DNA from: Paenibacillus xylaniclasticus
GTDB lineage: Bacteria > Bacillota > Bacilli > Paenibacillales > Paenibacillaceae
Length of the DNA: 42,837 nt
Assembly (NCBI RefSeq): GCF_004001065.1
Contig: NZ_BIML01000034.1
Coordinates: 1-42,837, forward strand
Direction of reading: 5' to 3'
Below the pieces are notes generated by a model. That model saw nothing but the letters and a program-made list of their open reading frames with translations. It made no database searches and was not told where the DNA came from. The translations under genes and the position numbers were made by a program. Shown here piece after piece: positions 1 through 9,251 of this stretch (positions within the stretch are counted from its first letter, which is position 1; every line of letters begins with the position of its first letter).

Positions 1-122
1 GGTTTTCAGGGTGTAATCACCAGACGGTAGAACGACAAGTGCGTTATATCGTAAGACTTACACGCAGCGCTTGGCGGCGCTGTAAACCTGATGGTTGTCC
101 AATCCACAAAATGGACATGTGT
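1..122. other. Unassigned sequence before the tRNA cluster
   Basis: No reading frame or tRNA fold is convincing here. It is probably the spacer between an upstream stable-RNA gene (outside the window) and tRNA-Met. A short inverted repeat (GTCCA...TGGAC) lies near 98-117. The tRNA promoter is not visible and may lie further upstream. Confidence 0.4.
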
Positions 123-199
123 GGCGGTGTAGCTCAGCTGGCTAGAGCATTCGGTTCATACCCGGAGGGTCGGGGGTTCGAGTCCCTTCGCCGCTACCA
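123..199 (+). tRNA. tRNA-Met (CAT), elongator type
   Basis: A 77-nt cloverleaf with a seven-pair acceptor stem (GGCGGTG with CGCCGCT), the D-arm core AGCTCAG, anticodon CAT at 157-159 and an encoded CCA at 197-199. The sequence resembles the Bacillus elongator tRNA-Met rather than the initiator. The T stem contains two G-T pairs. It is the first of six tRNAs on the same strand, probably cotranscribed. Confidence 0.95.
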
Positions 200-208
200 C
201 ACCTATAT

Positions 209-284
209 GGAGGCTTAGCTCAGCTGGGAGAGCATCTGCCTTACAAGCAGAGGGTCGGCGGTTCGATCCCGTCAGCCTCCACCA
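209..284 (+). tRNA. tRNA-Val (TAC)
   Basis: A 76-nt cloverleaf. Acceptor GGAGGCT pairs with AGCCTCC, the anticodon stem TCTGC/GCAGA encloses loop CTTACAA with anticodon TAC at 242-244, the T-arm carries GGTTCGATC, and CCA is encoded. It lies 9 nt after tRNA-Met. Confidence 0.96.
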
Positions 285-297
285 TATTTACAAACGC

Positions 298-374
298 GGA
301 GCCGTGGTGTAGAGGCCTAACATGCCTGCCTGTCACGCAGGAGACCGCGGGTTCGAATCCCGTCGGCTCCGCCA
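298..374 (+). tRNA. tRNA-Asp (GTC)
   Basis: A 77-nt cloverleaf. Acceptor GGAGCCG pairs with CGGCTCC, the anticodon loop CTGTCAC gives GTC, the T-arm is GGGTTCGAATCCC, the discriminator is G and CCA is encoded. Confidence 0.96.
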
Positions 375-402
375 TTTTTTTTGAAGAGAAAATTAAACAT
401 AT

Positions 403-478
<76 letters not shown>

Positions 479-515
479 TATGATTCCTGAAGCTATGGCG
501 CGGAAGGTTCAACAT

Positions 516-601
516 GGAGGATTAGCGAAGTGGCCAAACGCAGCAGACTGTAAATCTGTTCTCTGACGAGTTCGGTGGTTCGAATCCATCATCCTCCACC
601 A
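516..601 (+). tRNA. tRNA-Tyr (GTA)
   Basis: A class II tRNA of 86 nt with a long variable arm (TCTCTGACGAGTT region). Acceptor GGAGGAT pairs with ATCCTCC, the anticodon loop CTGTAAA gives GTA, and CCA is encoded. The variable arm and anticodon together identify tyrosine. Confidence 0.96.
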
Positions 602-613
602 TTTTCTCATCAA

Positions 614-689
614 GAGCCATTAGCTCAGTTGGTAGAGCACCTGACTTTTAATCAGGGTGTCGTAGGTTCGAGTCCTACATGGCTCACCA
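614..689 (+). tRNA. tRNA-Lys (TTT)
   Basis: A 76-nt cloverleaf. Acceptor GAGCCAT pairs with ATGGCTC, the anticodon loop CTTTTAA gives TTT, the T-arm is GTAGGTTCGAGTCCTAC, and CCA is encoded. It is the last tRNA of the cluster, with a terminator 15 nt downstream. Confidence 0.96.
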
Positions 690-704
690 CTTAACGAATA
701 ATCA

Positions 705-730
705 CCGCAGGCATTTGTCTGCGGTTTTTT
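705..730 (+). terminator. Rho-independent terminator of the tRNA cluster
   Basis: Stem CCGCAG (705-710) with CTGCGG (719-724), an 8-nt loop, then six T residues at 725-730. It closes the tRNA operon before the tagO-like gene. Confidence 0.85.
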
Positions 731-850
731 CGTATTTATAAACAATAAATTGTCAAATAATAATCGACTTTATTCGAGTGAAAACGGAAAATACAGGGAA
801 CAATGAAGACGATCTCATATGAGCTACGCAATGATAAAGGAGTGCTACAA

Positions 851-1801
851 ATGTCTTACTTGGCAGCATCGCTCATTAGCTTCGCCTTCATGTTCATCCT
901 TGTTCCGATCTTTCGAGCGGTTGCAATGAAAACAGGGTTCGTGGACCGGCCTAACAACCGGAAAATTCATCATCAGCCAATCCCGCTTATGGGAGGCGCT
1001 GCGATCTATTTGGCCACGATCTTCCCGCTGTTACTGTTTGTCGGCACGACGCGGCTAAGCTTGGCTATCACTGCAGGAGGCTTGGTTCTTGTTGCGATTG
1101 GATTAGTAGATGATTATGCGAAGTCCCGGGGGCAAGACTTTCCTGTAGCTCCGCGTGTCATTGTATACTTAGGCGTTGCTGCTATGCCGTTGTTATTTGG
1201 TATTCGGATTGTGGGTATCTCTAATCTCGGTTCAGGGGGAATGGTCATTTTTCCGCATTGGCTGTCATGGGGAAGTACGATATTATGGGTGTTTGCATTG
1301 ATTAATATGATCAATTTTATTGATGGAGTAGATGGTCTCGCCTCGGGGATTTCGACGCTTTCCTCCTTTACACTGTTCGTGACCGCATTAATTAAAGGAC
1401 AGCCGGATACGGCGCTGCTGGCGATTATTCTTGGCGGGGCATGTATCGGCTTCTTAGCCTTTAACTTCCATCCCGCGCGTATATTTATGGGTGATGCAGG
1501 GGCGACATTTATCGGCTACTCGCTTGCTGTGATAGCCGTCGACGGTGCATTTAAAAGCGCTACATTCTTAACGATGATTGTGCCGCTGCTTGCCCTAGGT
1601 GTGCCGATTATAGATACCATCATCGTCATGCTGAGAAGGATGCTGACCGGCAAAGGGCTGCATCAGGCGGACAAGCTGCATTCTCACCATGTGTTGATGA
1701 GATGGGGACTGAACCAAATTCAAACCGTCTCGTTCTTATATTTAATTGCAGCTGTATTTTGTTTGCTGTCAATCTTACTATTAGTAGTGACGGGAGATTA
1801 A
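851..1801 (+). CDS. tagO: Undecaprenyl-phosphate GlcNAc-1-phosphate transferase (TagO/WecA family)
   Basis: A multi-pass membrane enzyme that moves GlcNAc-1-phosphate from UDP-GlcNAc to undecaprenyl phosphate, the first step in making teichoic acids or other lipid-linked wall polymers. From the chosen start (316 aa) the family landmarks are the Asp pair VDD near residue 87, the stretch NMINFIDGVDGLASG near 152-166, the metal-site motif MGDAGATFIGY, and the His-rich loop HSHH near the C-terminus. MGG near residue 48 fits the MraY/WecA fold. An in-frame ATG exists at 803, but AAAGGAG at 836-842 sits 8 nt before ATG 851 and the protein begins with its first membrane helix there. It stands alone between the tRNA terminator and the PucR-type gene. 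MraY is excluded by context and by the WecA-type motifs. Confidence 0.9.
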   Translation: MSYLAASLISFAFMFILVPIFRAVAMKTGFVDRPNNRKIHHQPIPLMGGAAIYLATIFPLLLFVGTTRLSLAITAGGLVLVAIGLVDDYAKSRGQDFPVAPRVIVYLGVAAMPLLFGIRIVGISNLGSGGMVIFPHWLSWGSTILWVFALINMINFIDGVDGLASGISTLSSFTLFVTALIKGQPDTALLAIILGGACIGFLAFNFHPARIFMGDAGATFIGYSLAVIAVDGAFKSATFLTMIVPLLALGVPIIDTIIVMLRRMLTGKGLHQADKLHSHHVLMRWGLNQIQTVSFLYLIAAVFCLLSILLLVVTGD

Positions 1802-1814
1802 TGGCGAATGTAAG

Positions 1815-1843
1815 CTGAAAGCATCCTCATAGTATGATACAAT
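1815..1843 (+). promoter_or_regulatory. Promoter for the PucR-type regulator gene
   Basis: CTGAAA (1815-1820), a 17-bp spacer and TACAAT (1838-1843), with an extended -10 TGA just before it. This is a sigma-A type promoter 68 bp before the next start codon. Confidence 0.55.
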
Positions 1844-1860
1844 GACAAAAATATGTCATT
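1841..1860. promoter_or_regulatory. Perfect 7-bp inverted repeat at the transcription start region
   Basis: AATGACA (1841-1847) and TGTCATT (1854-1860) are perfect inverted arms with a 6-bp A/T spacer. They begin inside the -10 and cover the expected start site. The position suggests an operator, possibly for autoregulation by the downstream gene. The binding protein is unknown. Confidence 0.45.
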
Positions 1861-1910
1861 TCAAAAGCAGAGTATTTAAGAGGCTTGGTGAACAGGATAG
1901 GAGATAGAAG

Positions 1911-3005
1911 ATGAGCATGTCAGATTGGGAACAGCTGCAGCACATTTTGAACTGTCCGGTTCGGATGGAGGAGATCCCCGTTTCGGATCAACCTGAATGG
2001 GCGGGACTTGCGGCAGGAGCGGTTGTCGAGGATCAGACAGATAGCCTAACTATAGTTGTCGCGTTGGACAATGAAACGGTGAAGCTCTTAAAGGTCGGAC
2101 GAGGCAATCTGAACGATACGGAGAAAGCGTTGATTTCTTGGGCCATATCGCGATATTCGCGACAGCATGCCGATAGTCACGCAGAGGTGGACGGAGGAAC
2201 GGAAGCGGAGCGGAACGCACGGGCTATTGGAGAATGGATCATGAAGCAATTGGGTTCAGGCGGTTCAGAGCCTATGCCAGACAGCCTTTCGCAGGACGGG
2301 CGGCTCTATACCGAGATGATCCCCTTTCTTCTAGAGACGGAGCAGACAGCGGAGCCGTCAGCATTCGGCGATCTGCAGAGACTGCTCGATTCATTCCTTA
2401 ACGAGGATGTTATCGTTATCCCATTAAAAGGGCAGGAATGGCTAGTGCTTGCTCCTGTAGTTCTTGTCCGAGATACATTAGATGAGAAGGACGAGCAATC
2501 AGAGACGCTGGAGGAAAGTCTTGCTTCCATCGGTTCAGGGCTGCAGGAGATGCTGGCAAGCGAATGGATTGGCGAATGTCATCTTGCTGTAGGGCGGCCA
2601 ATGAAGCCGGTGAAGTCAGTTGTACAGACGGTGACGCTGCTCCGTGAAACGATTGAGCTCGGACGGATATTTGAATTGGGAACAAGCATTCATCTGCCAT
2701 GGAACATGCATTTGGAGCGTTTGCTTGCAAGTATTCCTGAAGCGATTAGACAGCGGTATGTCGAGCAAGCGCTCGGAAGATCTGACGTGTTCATGGAGAC
2801 GGAGACCTTATATACGCTAGACACTTTCTTTGCTTTGGACTGCAATGTAAGCGAAACAGCCAAGAAACTTTTCATTCACCGTAATACGCTCCTATACCGA
2901 TTGGACAAATTAAAGCAGGAGACTGGACTTGATGTTAGAGTGTTCCGGGACGCTGTTCTGATGAAGATTATTTTACTATTGTACAAATTCACGAAAAGGA
3001 CTTAA
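1911..3005 (+). CDS. PucR/CdaR-type transcriptional regulator
   Basis: A 364-residue protein whose C-terminal ~55 residues match the PucR/CdaR helix-turn-helix pattern: LDCNVSETAKKLFIHRNTL followed by a YRLDKL helix and a conserved LLLY ending. The N-terminal ~300 residues are acidic, show no recognised catalytic motif, and probably form a sensory domain of the CdaR type. Proteins with this ending usually control uptake or use of sugar acids, purines or other carbon sources; the ligand here is unknown. Start ATG 1911 is preceded by GGAG with a 7-nt spacing. It lies directly upstream of the MsmX-type ATPase gene, but only 93 bp apart, so cotranscription is possible. The promoter and inverted repeat just upstream would allow autoregulation. 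Confidence 0.75.
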   Translation: MSMSDWEQLQHILNCPVRMEEIPVSDQPEWAGLAAGAVVEDQTDSLTIVVALDNETVKLLKVGRGNLNDTEKALISWAISRYSRQHADSHAEVDGGTEAERNARAIGEWIMKQLGSGGSEPMPDSLSQDGRLYTEMIPFLLETEQTAEPSAFGDLQRLLDSFLNEDVIVIPLKGQEWLVLAPVVLVRDTLDEKDEQSETLEESLASIGSGLQEMLASEWIGECHLAVGRPMKPVKSVVQTVTLLRETIELGRIFELGTSIHLPWNMHLERLLASIPEAIRQRYVEQALGRSDVFMETETLYTLDTFFALDCNVSETAKKLFIHRNTLLYRLDKLKQETGLDVRVFRDAVLMKIILLLYKFTKRT

Positions 3006-3098
3006 TTTTTTTGTAGGGAATGTGCATAGTCATATCGACTCTCCTAGGTTAAGATAGGTTCATAACGAAATCATTTTAGATTTAGGGGGAAATGACTC

Positions 3099-4220
<1,122 letters not shown>

Positions 4221-4234
4221 TTCTCGTTTCTTAC

Positions 4235-4274
4235 AGAACAGTCCCGATGCTGATGCTTAGGGACTGTTCTTTTT
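4235..4274 (+). terminator. Strong terminator after ugpC
   Basis: A perfect 11-bp stem AGAACAGTCCC (4235-4245) with GGGACTGTTCT (4260-4270), followed by TTTT. Confidence 0.9.
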
Positions 4275-4419
4275 ACGAATACGGGTGCATTACGTGAAGA
4301 AATGTTGATAAATGGGATAATTCACATATTGCTCAAAAGAAGAGGGCCTAACGTTGCGTTTGGCTCCTTTTTCATTTACGATGAAGACAATGGAAAAACG
4401 GCGAGGGGGCAGCTTTAGG

Positions 4420-5358
4420 ATGGCCAAGAAGGTAAAAGTGGCGGAACTGGTGCAAACGTTCCAGCTCGAAATATTGACCGGCGAAGACGGACTTCGCCGT
4501 ACGATTACGACAGATGATCTGTACCGGCCGGGGCTGGAGATGGCTGGATATTTTCATTATCATCCGCGCGAGCGCGTTCAAATTCTCGGCAAGACGGAGC
4601 TGACATTCCTGCAGACGTTAAGCGCAGAAGAGCGTACGGAGCGGTTAGGGCGGCTGTGTAACGAGGAATCTCCGTGTATTATTATTACGAGGGGCATGGA
4701 GGCGCCAAGCGAGCTGCTCGAACAAGCGAAGGCGGCTAACATCCCGCTGCTGCGCAGCGGACTTGCAACGACGATTTTGCAAAGCCGGGTGACGAACTTC
4801 CTAGAGCGGAAGCTTGCGCCGACTGCGACGATCCATGGCGTACTCGTCGACGTCTATGGGATTGGAATGCTGATTACAGGCGGCAGCGGTATCGGTAAGA
4901 GCGAGACGGCGCTTGAGCTCGTTAAACGTGGTCACCGGCTCGTCGCTGACGATGCTGTAGAGATTCGTCAGACGTCGGATGGACAGTTGCATGGCTCGGC
5001 GCCGGAGCTGATCCGCCACCTGCTCGAGATTCGCGGATTGGGCATTATTAACGCGATGACGCTGTTCGGCGCCGGAGCGGTGCGTAACACGAAGCGGATT
5101 GGTCTTGTCATTAAGCTGGAGAACTGGCAGCCAGAGAAGCAGTACGATCGGCTTGGGCTGGATGAAGAGACTACGCGTATAATCGACACGGATGTTACGC
5201 TCGTTACCGTTCCGGTAAGGCCGGGACGCAACTTGGCGGTTATTATCGAGGTAGCGGCGATGAACTACCGCTTGAAACGGATGGGCTATAACGCTGCCGT
5301 TCAATTCACGAACAAGCTGACAGAGACGATTGCTGACGATATGGACGATTACGAATAA
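4420..5358 (+). CDS. hprK: HPr kinase/phosphorylase
   Basis: Bifunctional sensor enzyme of carbon catabolite repression: it phosphorylates HPr (and Crh) on Ser46 when fructose-1,6-bisphosphate and ATP are high, and removes the phosphate when inorganic phosphate is high. From ATG 4420 it is 312 aa, close to the ~310 aa of the Bacillus protein. Walker A GGSGIGKS falls at residues 154-161, DD at VADDAVEI follows, and the family signature [20 protein letters not shown] is present. A TTG at 4354 with AGAGGG before it would add 22 residues; I prefer 4420 because family proteins begin at this point and GAGGGGG lies 10 nt upstream. First gene of the hprK-lgt-ppaX-yvoF cluster, in the same order as in B. 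subtilis. Its substrate protein is encoded at 24746-25015. Confidence 0.95.
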   Translation: MAKKVKVAELVQTFQLEILTGEDGLRRTITTDDLYRPGLEMAGYFHYHPRERVQILGKTELTFLQTLSAEERTERLGRLCNEESPCIIITRGMEAPSELLEQAKAANIPLLRSGLATTILQSRVTNFLERKLAPTATIHGVLVDVYGIGMLITGGSGIGKSETALELVKRGHRLVADDAVEIRQTSDGQLHGSAPELIRHLLEIRGLGIINAMTLFGAGAVRNTKRIGLVIKLENWQPEKQYDRLGLDEETTRIIDTDVTLVTVPVRPGRNLAVIIEVAAMNYRLKRMGYNAAVQFTNKLTETIADDMDDYE

Positions 5359-5442
5359 GACAATGCACGGTGAACAAATCGCTGCAGTCAAGCAAGCATA
5401 AATCTCTAAAGGAAACAACTGTAAAGGAGAATCGACGCTACT

Positions 5443-6420
5443 ATGTTGGACGTGCACACGCTTCTGCTTAATCCGATAGCATTGGATCTTGGGTTTATTA
5501 GGGTTCATTGGTACGGCATCATTCTCGGCCTAGCGGCGCTTGTCGGCTTATTGCTGGCAATCCAAGAAGGCAGGCGGTTCGGACTAACGCCGGACTTCTT
5601 TATGGACCTGCTGTTGTTCGGCGTACCATCTGCTGTCATTGTCGCGAGGTTGTATTACGTTGCCTTCAAATGGAATGAGTACAAGAATGACCCGATGTCA
5701 ATCTTCGCCGTATGGGAAGGCGGTATTGCGATCTATGGAGCACTTATCGGGGCGTTCGTATGCGGCATTATTTACGCCCGAAATAAAGGATATAGCTTTT
5801 TGCGCATAGCCGATATTTGTGCTCCTTCGTTGATTGCAGGTCAATTAATTGGCCGGTGGGGCAATTTCGTCAATCAGGAAGCATACGGCGGACCTGTTGA
5901 AGAGTCGTTCCTTCGGGATACGCTGCATTTACCGGGCTGGATTGTGAATCAGATGAACGTTGAAGGTGTATTCCACCATCCTACGTTTCTCTATGAGTCG
6001 TTGTGGAACTTGGTCGGTATTATTATTTTGTTCGTCATTCGTCGTCAGAAGTTTTTGCTCGCAGGTGAACAACTGGCTGCATACTTTGTCTGGTATGCTA
6101 TTGGTCGCTTCTTCATCGAAGGACTGCGGACGGACAGCCTCGCCTTCAGCGGGGCAGATTGGATTGCTAGCTTCATGGATGCGCTTTGGTCGCCAATGAT
6201 CGCTATGGGCTTCACGGCCGGTTATTTGCCTCCGATTGAAGGTAACATCCGTATCTCGCAATTGGTCAGCGTAATTGTACTGTTCATAGCGGTTGTTGTT
6301 GTCGCTACACGTCGTCTATCCGGCTCATACTGGGTTCGTTATGCTGATCCGATCGTGTCGACGAAACCGCAGAAGCTGGTTAAGCAAACGGATGGCCCGA
6401 CGGATATGGCGAATGGCTAA
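5443..6420 (+). CDS. lgt: Prolipoprotein diacylglyceryl transferase
   Basis: Membrane enzyme that attaches diacylglycerol from phosphatidylglycerol to the lipobox cysteine of prelipoproteins, before signal peptidase II acts. The Lgt signature GRWGNFVNQEAYGG lies at residues 137-150, and HWYGI near residue 22 and the WEGGIAIYGA stretch near 91-100 are family hallmarks. About seven membrane segments are visible. At 325 aa it is longer than many Lgt proteins because of a hydrophilic C-terminal tail of ~35 residues. AAAGGAG at 5423-5429 precedes ATG 5443. It follows hprK by 84 bp. A likely client is the lipoprotein at 25127. Confidence 0.95.
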   Translation: MLDVHTLLLNPIALDLGFIRVHWYGIILGLAALVGLLLAIQEGRRFGLTPDFFMDLLLFGVPSAVIVARLYYVAFKWNEYKNDPMSIFAVWEGGIAIYGALIGAFVCGIIYARNKGYSFLRIADICAPSLIAGQLIGRWGNFVNQEAYGGPVEESFLRDTLHLPGWIVNQMNVEGVFHHPTFLYESLWNLVGIIILFVIRRQKFLLAGEQLAAYFVWYAIGRFFIEGLRTDSLAFSGADWIASFMDALWSPMIAMGFTAGYLPPIEGNIRISQLVSVIVLFIAVVVVATRRLSGSYWVRYADPIVSTKPQKLVKQTDGPTDMANG

Positions 6421-6522
6421 TCAAATCGTAGTATATGAATTGTAAACTGTCGGCTCCGCCGGTCTGCCCTTAGAGGCGGCTGGGGGAGCTGCTTTCGCTG
6501 GCGCGGAGGGAAGGAGAAAATA

Positions 6523-7209
6523 TTGAACGCGATGAACAATAGTCAACCCAATACAAGCATGTCACGGACTCAGCCGCAAATAAAGACGATGCTGTTCGAT
6601 CTTGATGGCACCATTTTGGATACGAATGAGCTTATTATTCAATCTTTTCTTCATGCGTTGGATGGATATGTCGAGCCAGGCTTTGGGCCCGAGCACATTA
6701 TTCCGTTAATGGGCCAGCCGCTCATTAAGCAGCTGCAGCATTTTTCCGGATTAGAGGATGTGGCTCATCTGCATGCGAAATATCGCGAGTATAATTGGAA
6801 GATACATGATCAGTATGTTCGATTGTTCCCATACGTCCATGAGGTGCTCGCGGCGCTGTATCAGAAAGGGATTCAACTGGGTGTCGTAACGACGAAAATT
6901 CGGATGACGACGGAGCGCGGCTTGACGTTTACCGGGTTGAAAGATTACATCAGCTGTATGGTCTCGATCGAAGATGTGCAGCATGCGAAGCCGCATCCGG
7001 AGCCGGTGCTGCGAGCGCTGGAACTGCTGGGAGCGGATCCGGAGACGACAATGATGGTCGGAGACAGCGCCGTTGACATTGAATCTGCCAATGCGGCGGG
7101 CGTTATATCCGTCGGCGTCTCATGGTCGCTTAAAGGCGAACAGATGCTTCGGAATGCGGGCGCGCAATACGTCATTTCGGATATGCGGGATTTGTACCAA
7201 TTCGTCTGA
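6523..7209 (+). CDS. ppaX: Pyrophosphatase PpaX (HAD superfamily)
   Basis: HAD-fold hydrolase. In B. subtilis the gene at this position splits the pyrophosphate released when HprK dephosphorylates P-Ser-HPr, pulling that reaction forward. The nucleophile motif DLDGT is at residues 26-30, TTK forms motif II, KPHPEP carries the motif III Lys, and [10 protein letters not shown] is motif IV. The start is TTG 6523, with AAGGAG 6 nt upstream; the resulting 228-aa protein has an N-terminal extension of ~15 residues over the family, so ATG 6532 or 6559 are alternatives. Assignment to PpaX rather than phosphoglycolate phosphatase rests on its place in the hprK-lgt cluster. Confidence 0.88.
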   Translation: MNAMNNSQPNTSMSRTQPQIKTMLFDLDGTILDTNELIIQSFLHALDGYVEPGFGPEHIIPLMGQPLIKQLQHFSGLEDVAHLHAKYREYNWKIHDQYVRLFPYVHEVLAALYQKGIQLGVVTTKIRMTTERGLTFTGLKDYISCMVSIEDVQHAKPHPEPVLRALELLGADPETTMMVGDSAVDIESANAAGVISVGVSWSLKGEQMLRNAGAQYVISDMRDLYQFV

Positions 7210-7231
7210 CAGGAACAGGAGAGAGCGATTG

Positions 7232-7717
7232 ATGAGTCGGAATGTAGAGCGGTATAAGATGGAGGGGCCGAACGCTCTGTGGCAGGTGTATCATACAGTC
7301 AGCCGGTTCAAGGCGGTACGTAATTTCATCGCCATACAATTGGCTCGGTATTGTCCTTCCCTTCCGCTTAAAAATGCCATATACCGGAAGGTGCTCGGCA
7401 TGAAAGTCGGGCGGGAGACGGCGTTCGCCTTGATGGTGATGGTAGACGTGTTTTTTCCAGAGAGAATAGAGATTGGCGACAACAGCATTATCGGCTATAA
7501 TACGACCATATTGACACATGAATATTTGATCGGCGAATACCGCATTGGTCCAGTCAAGATTGGCAATAACGTGCTTGTCGGCGCCAATACGACGATATTA
7601 CCGGGCGTAACGATCGGTGACGGTGCCGTTGTAGCGGCGGGGGCGGTCGTCCATAAGGATGTTCCAGCCGGCGCGTTCGTAGGCGGCAATCCGATGCAGC
7701 TGTTACGGAAGCCGTAA
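7232..7717 (+). CDS. yvoF: YvoF-type acyltransferase (left-handed beta-helix)
   Basis: A 161-residue protein of the hexapeptide-repeat acyltransferase family. Hexapeptide-type repeats run through the second half ([16 protein letters not shown], then [19 protein letters not shown] and [14 protein letters not shown]), ending with the family close [12 protein letters not shown] catalytic-type His is at ILTHEY. The reading frame continues upstream of 7232, but AGGAGAG lies 8 nt before this ATG and the upstream part overlaps ppaX. It follows ppaX by 22 bp, as yvoF does in B. subtilis. The acceptor is unknown; an O-acetyl or similar transfer to a cell-surface sugar is a guess. Confidence 0.82.
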   Translation: MSRNVERYKMEGPNALWQVYHTVSRFKAVRNFIAIQLARYCPSLPLKNAIYRKVLGMKVGRETAFALMVMVDVFFPERIEIGDNSIIGYNTTILTHEYLIGEYRIGPVKIGNNVLVGANTTILPGVTIGDGAVVAAGAVVHKDVPAGAFVGGNPMQLLRKP

Positions 7718-7765
7718 TAGGACCTGTAAATCTATTCTATAGCGATCGAAGGAAGGTTCATCAAC

Positions 7766-8944
7766 TTGTCTACCCGGAAACCTGTTGTTCAAGAATTAAA
7801 CGTCTTGCGGGGAATTGCGATGCTGGGAGTGCTGACTGTTCACTCCACTTCATCGGCCGTTGTGGCATTGAACGAGTCCTCTTGGTTCGGATTATATAAT
7901 ACGTTTAATGTGCTGGCCCAGTTCTGTGTACCGGCTTTCATATTTTTGACGGGATTCGTTCTAATGTACAATTACAGCGATCAGAAGCTGGGATGGCAGT
8001 CACTCGGCACTTTTTACCGCAAGAGATTGCTATACATACTCGTGCCATATGCGTTAATCTCATTAATGTATTTAGGCATTAAACAGTTGTATACCATTCG
8101 TGCAGGTGGTGACTTAGATCCGCTTGCCATTATGAATGATTATTGGCATTACTTATTAACCGGTAAAGCTTATACGCACTTATACTATATTGTGATTACG
8201 GTTCAATTGTATGTAGTTTTTCCTCTGCTTCTCGTTGCACTCCGCAAGGTCCGTAACCGCGGCTTCTGGCTGGTGGCTGTGGGCATTGCGATACAGGTTG
8301 CATTTTATTATGCGAATCGGTATTGGCTGCACGTTCCGTCGAAGGGCAGCGTGGCGCTGACGTACGCTGGTCCGTTCCTGCTCGGCGTATATGCTGCATT
8401 TAATTATGAGAAGATGGACAAGTGGATTAACCATCGTATGCCCGTATGGCGGACGATGATGTGGCTGCTGTGGACCGCTTCTGCAGTCGTTCTCGTAACC
8501 ATATGGCATCGGTATCGGACAGGTGATCATACCTATCCATCCGAAGCATTCGAGTTCGGTTATGAGGCGTATACGCTGCTGACGATACCGATCTTGCTGT
8601 TAATTAGCGGTTGGATTCGAAGTCTGAAGAGCCGATGGCTGGAAAATCGAATGAACGATCTTGGCGGTCTGTCGTTCGGGATCTATTTGATTCACCCGTT
8701 ATTTCTTCTAGCGTACCGAGAGCTCATCCCACAGCCGGGTATGCCTTATTTATATGTTGCCTGGGTGGCAGGCTGCTTCATAACGGCACTAGTTGGATCG
8801 CTGCTCGTCCTGCTCGTTGCATTTCGTATTACTGGCTGGTCATGGCTCGTGTTCGGTCAAGTACCGGCGAAATTCCGAAAGCCCGCTGCCGGATTGGCGG
8901 GCAATACAATGAGTGGCGGCAGTGGTGTGAGCCAGTCAGGATAA
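7766..8944 (+). CDS. Membrane acyltransferase (acyltransferase-3 family)
   Basis: A 392-residue integral membrane protein with about ten hydrophobic segments. The start ELNVLRGIAMLGVLTVH carries the Arg and His typical of acyltransferase-3 proteins such as the OatA membrane domain, and FLTGFVL and a GIYLIHPLF stretch near the C-terminus are further landmarks. Family members O-acetylate peptidoglycan, wall polymers or exopolysaccharides across the membrane; no extracytoplasmic SGNH domain is fused here. The start is TTG 7766 with GAAGGAAGG upstream. It follows the yvoF-type gene by 48 bp and ends at a terminator, so it is probably the last gene of the hprK operon. It has no counterpart in the B. 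subtilis version of the cluster. Confidence 0.82.
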   Translation: MSTRKPVVQELNVLRGIAMLGVLTVHSTSSAVVALNESSWFGLYNTFNVLAQFCVPAFIFLTGFVLMYNYSDQKLGWQSLGTFYRKRLLYILVPYALISLMYLGIKQLYTIRAGGDLDPLAIMNDYWHYLLTGKAYTHLYYIVITVQLYVVFPLLLVALRKVRNRGFWLVAVGIAIQVAFYYANRYWLHVPSKGSVALTYAGPFLLGVYAAFNYEKMDKWINHRMPVWRTMMWLLWTASAVVLVTIWHRYRTGDHTYPSEAFEFGYEAYTLLTIPILLLISGWIRSLKSRWLENRMNDLGGLSFGIYLIHPLFLLAYRELIPQPGMPYLYVAWVAGCFITALVGSLLVLLVAFRITGWSWLVFGQVPAKFRKPAAGLAGNTMSGGSGVSQSG

Positions 8945-8980
8945 TATCCTGCGCGAAGTTACAGGATATGGTCAAATGGT

Positions 8981-9005
8981 CAGCCTTAGCAGGCTGGCTT
9001 TTTTG
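8981..9005 (+). terminator. Terminator of the hprK-lgt-ppaX-yvoF-acyltransferase cluster
   Basis: CAGCCT (8981-8986) pairs with AGGCTG (8991-8996) around a 4-nt loop, followed by GC and a T run. Confidence 0.75.
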
Positions 9006-9086
9006 ATGATGACAGCAGCTGGAGGCCGCTGCTAATGGACGGATTTCCTCCGCCAATAAAGGGGCTTGGAGCAGGTTGTGCATCCC

Positions 9087-9116
9087 TTGACTGATATCGT
9101 TTACACATGGTAAACT
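9087..9116 (+). promoter_or_regulatory. Possible his operon promoter with internal inverted repeat
   Basis: TTGACT (9087-9092), an 18-bp spacer and TAAACT (9111-9116). An inverted repeat GTTTAC-ACATG-GTAAAC (9099-9115) overlaps the spacer and -10, so a repressor bound there would block the promoter. The -10 is imperfect. The rest of 9006-9251 holds no gene. Confidence 0.35.
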
Positions 9117-9158
9117 TACGACTAGTCTTTCTTTTGGTAGTATGGTAACATGGTATCG

Positions 9159-9174
9159 CTTTAACGCGTTAAAG
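9159..9174. promoter_or_regulatory. 16-bp perfect palindrome upstream of hisZ
   Basis: CTTTAACGCGTTAAAG is a perfect palindrome 78 bp before the hisZ start and downstream of the candidate promoter. It is a good operator candidate for histidine control. No T-box leader features are visible, so control by a DNA-binding repressor is the simpler reading. The regulator is not known. Confidence 0.5.
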
Positions 9175-9251
9175 AATTATACTTCAATACAATAAAACTC
9201 GCGGAGTTACTTACGGTGGCGCCGTGAACAATAGATAAGAGGTGTGATCGT

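Noticed and set aside
8611-9006. A 131-codon frame overlapping the end of the acyltransferase gene
   Set aside because: It is out of frame with a well-supported membrane protein, runs through the terminator, and has no recognisable features.
9006-9251. A T-box leader for the his operon
   Set aside because: I found no T-box sequence, no specifier stem and no terminator/antiterminator pair before hisZ.
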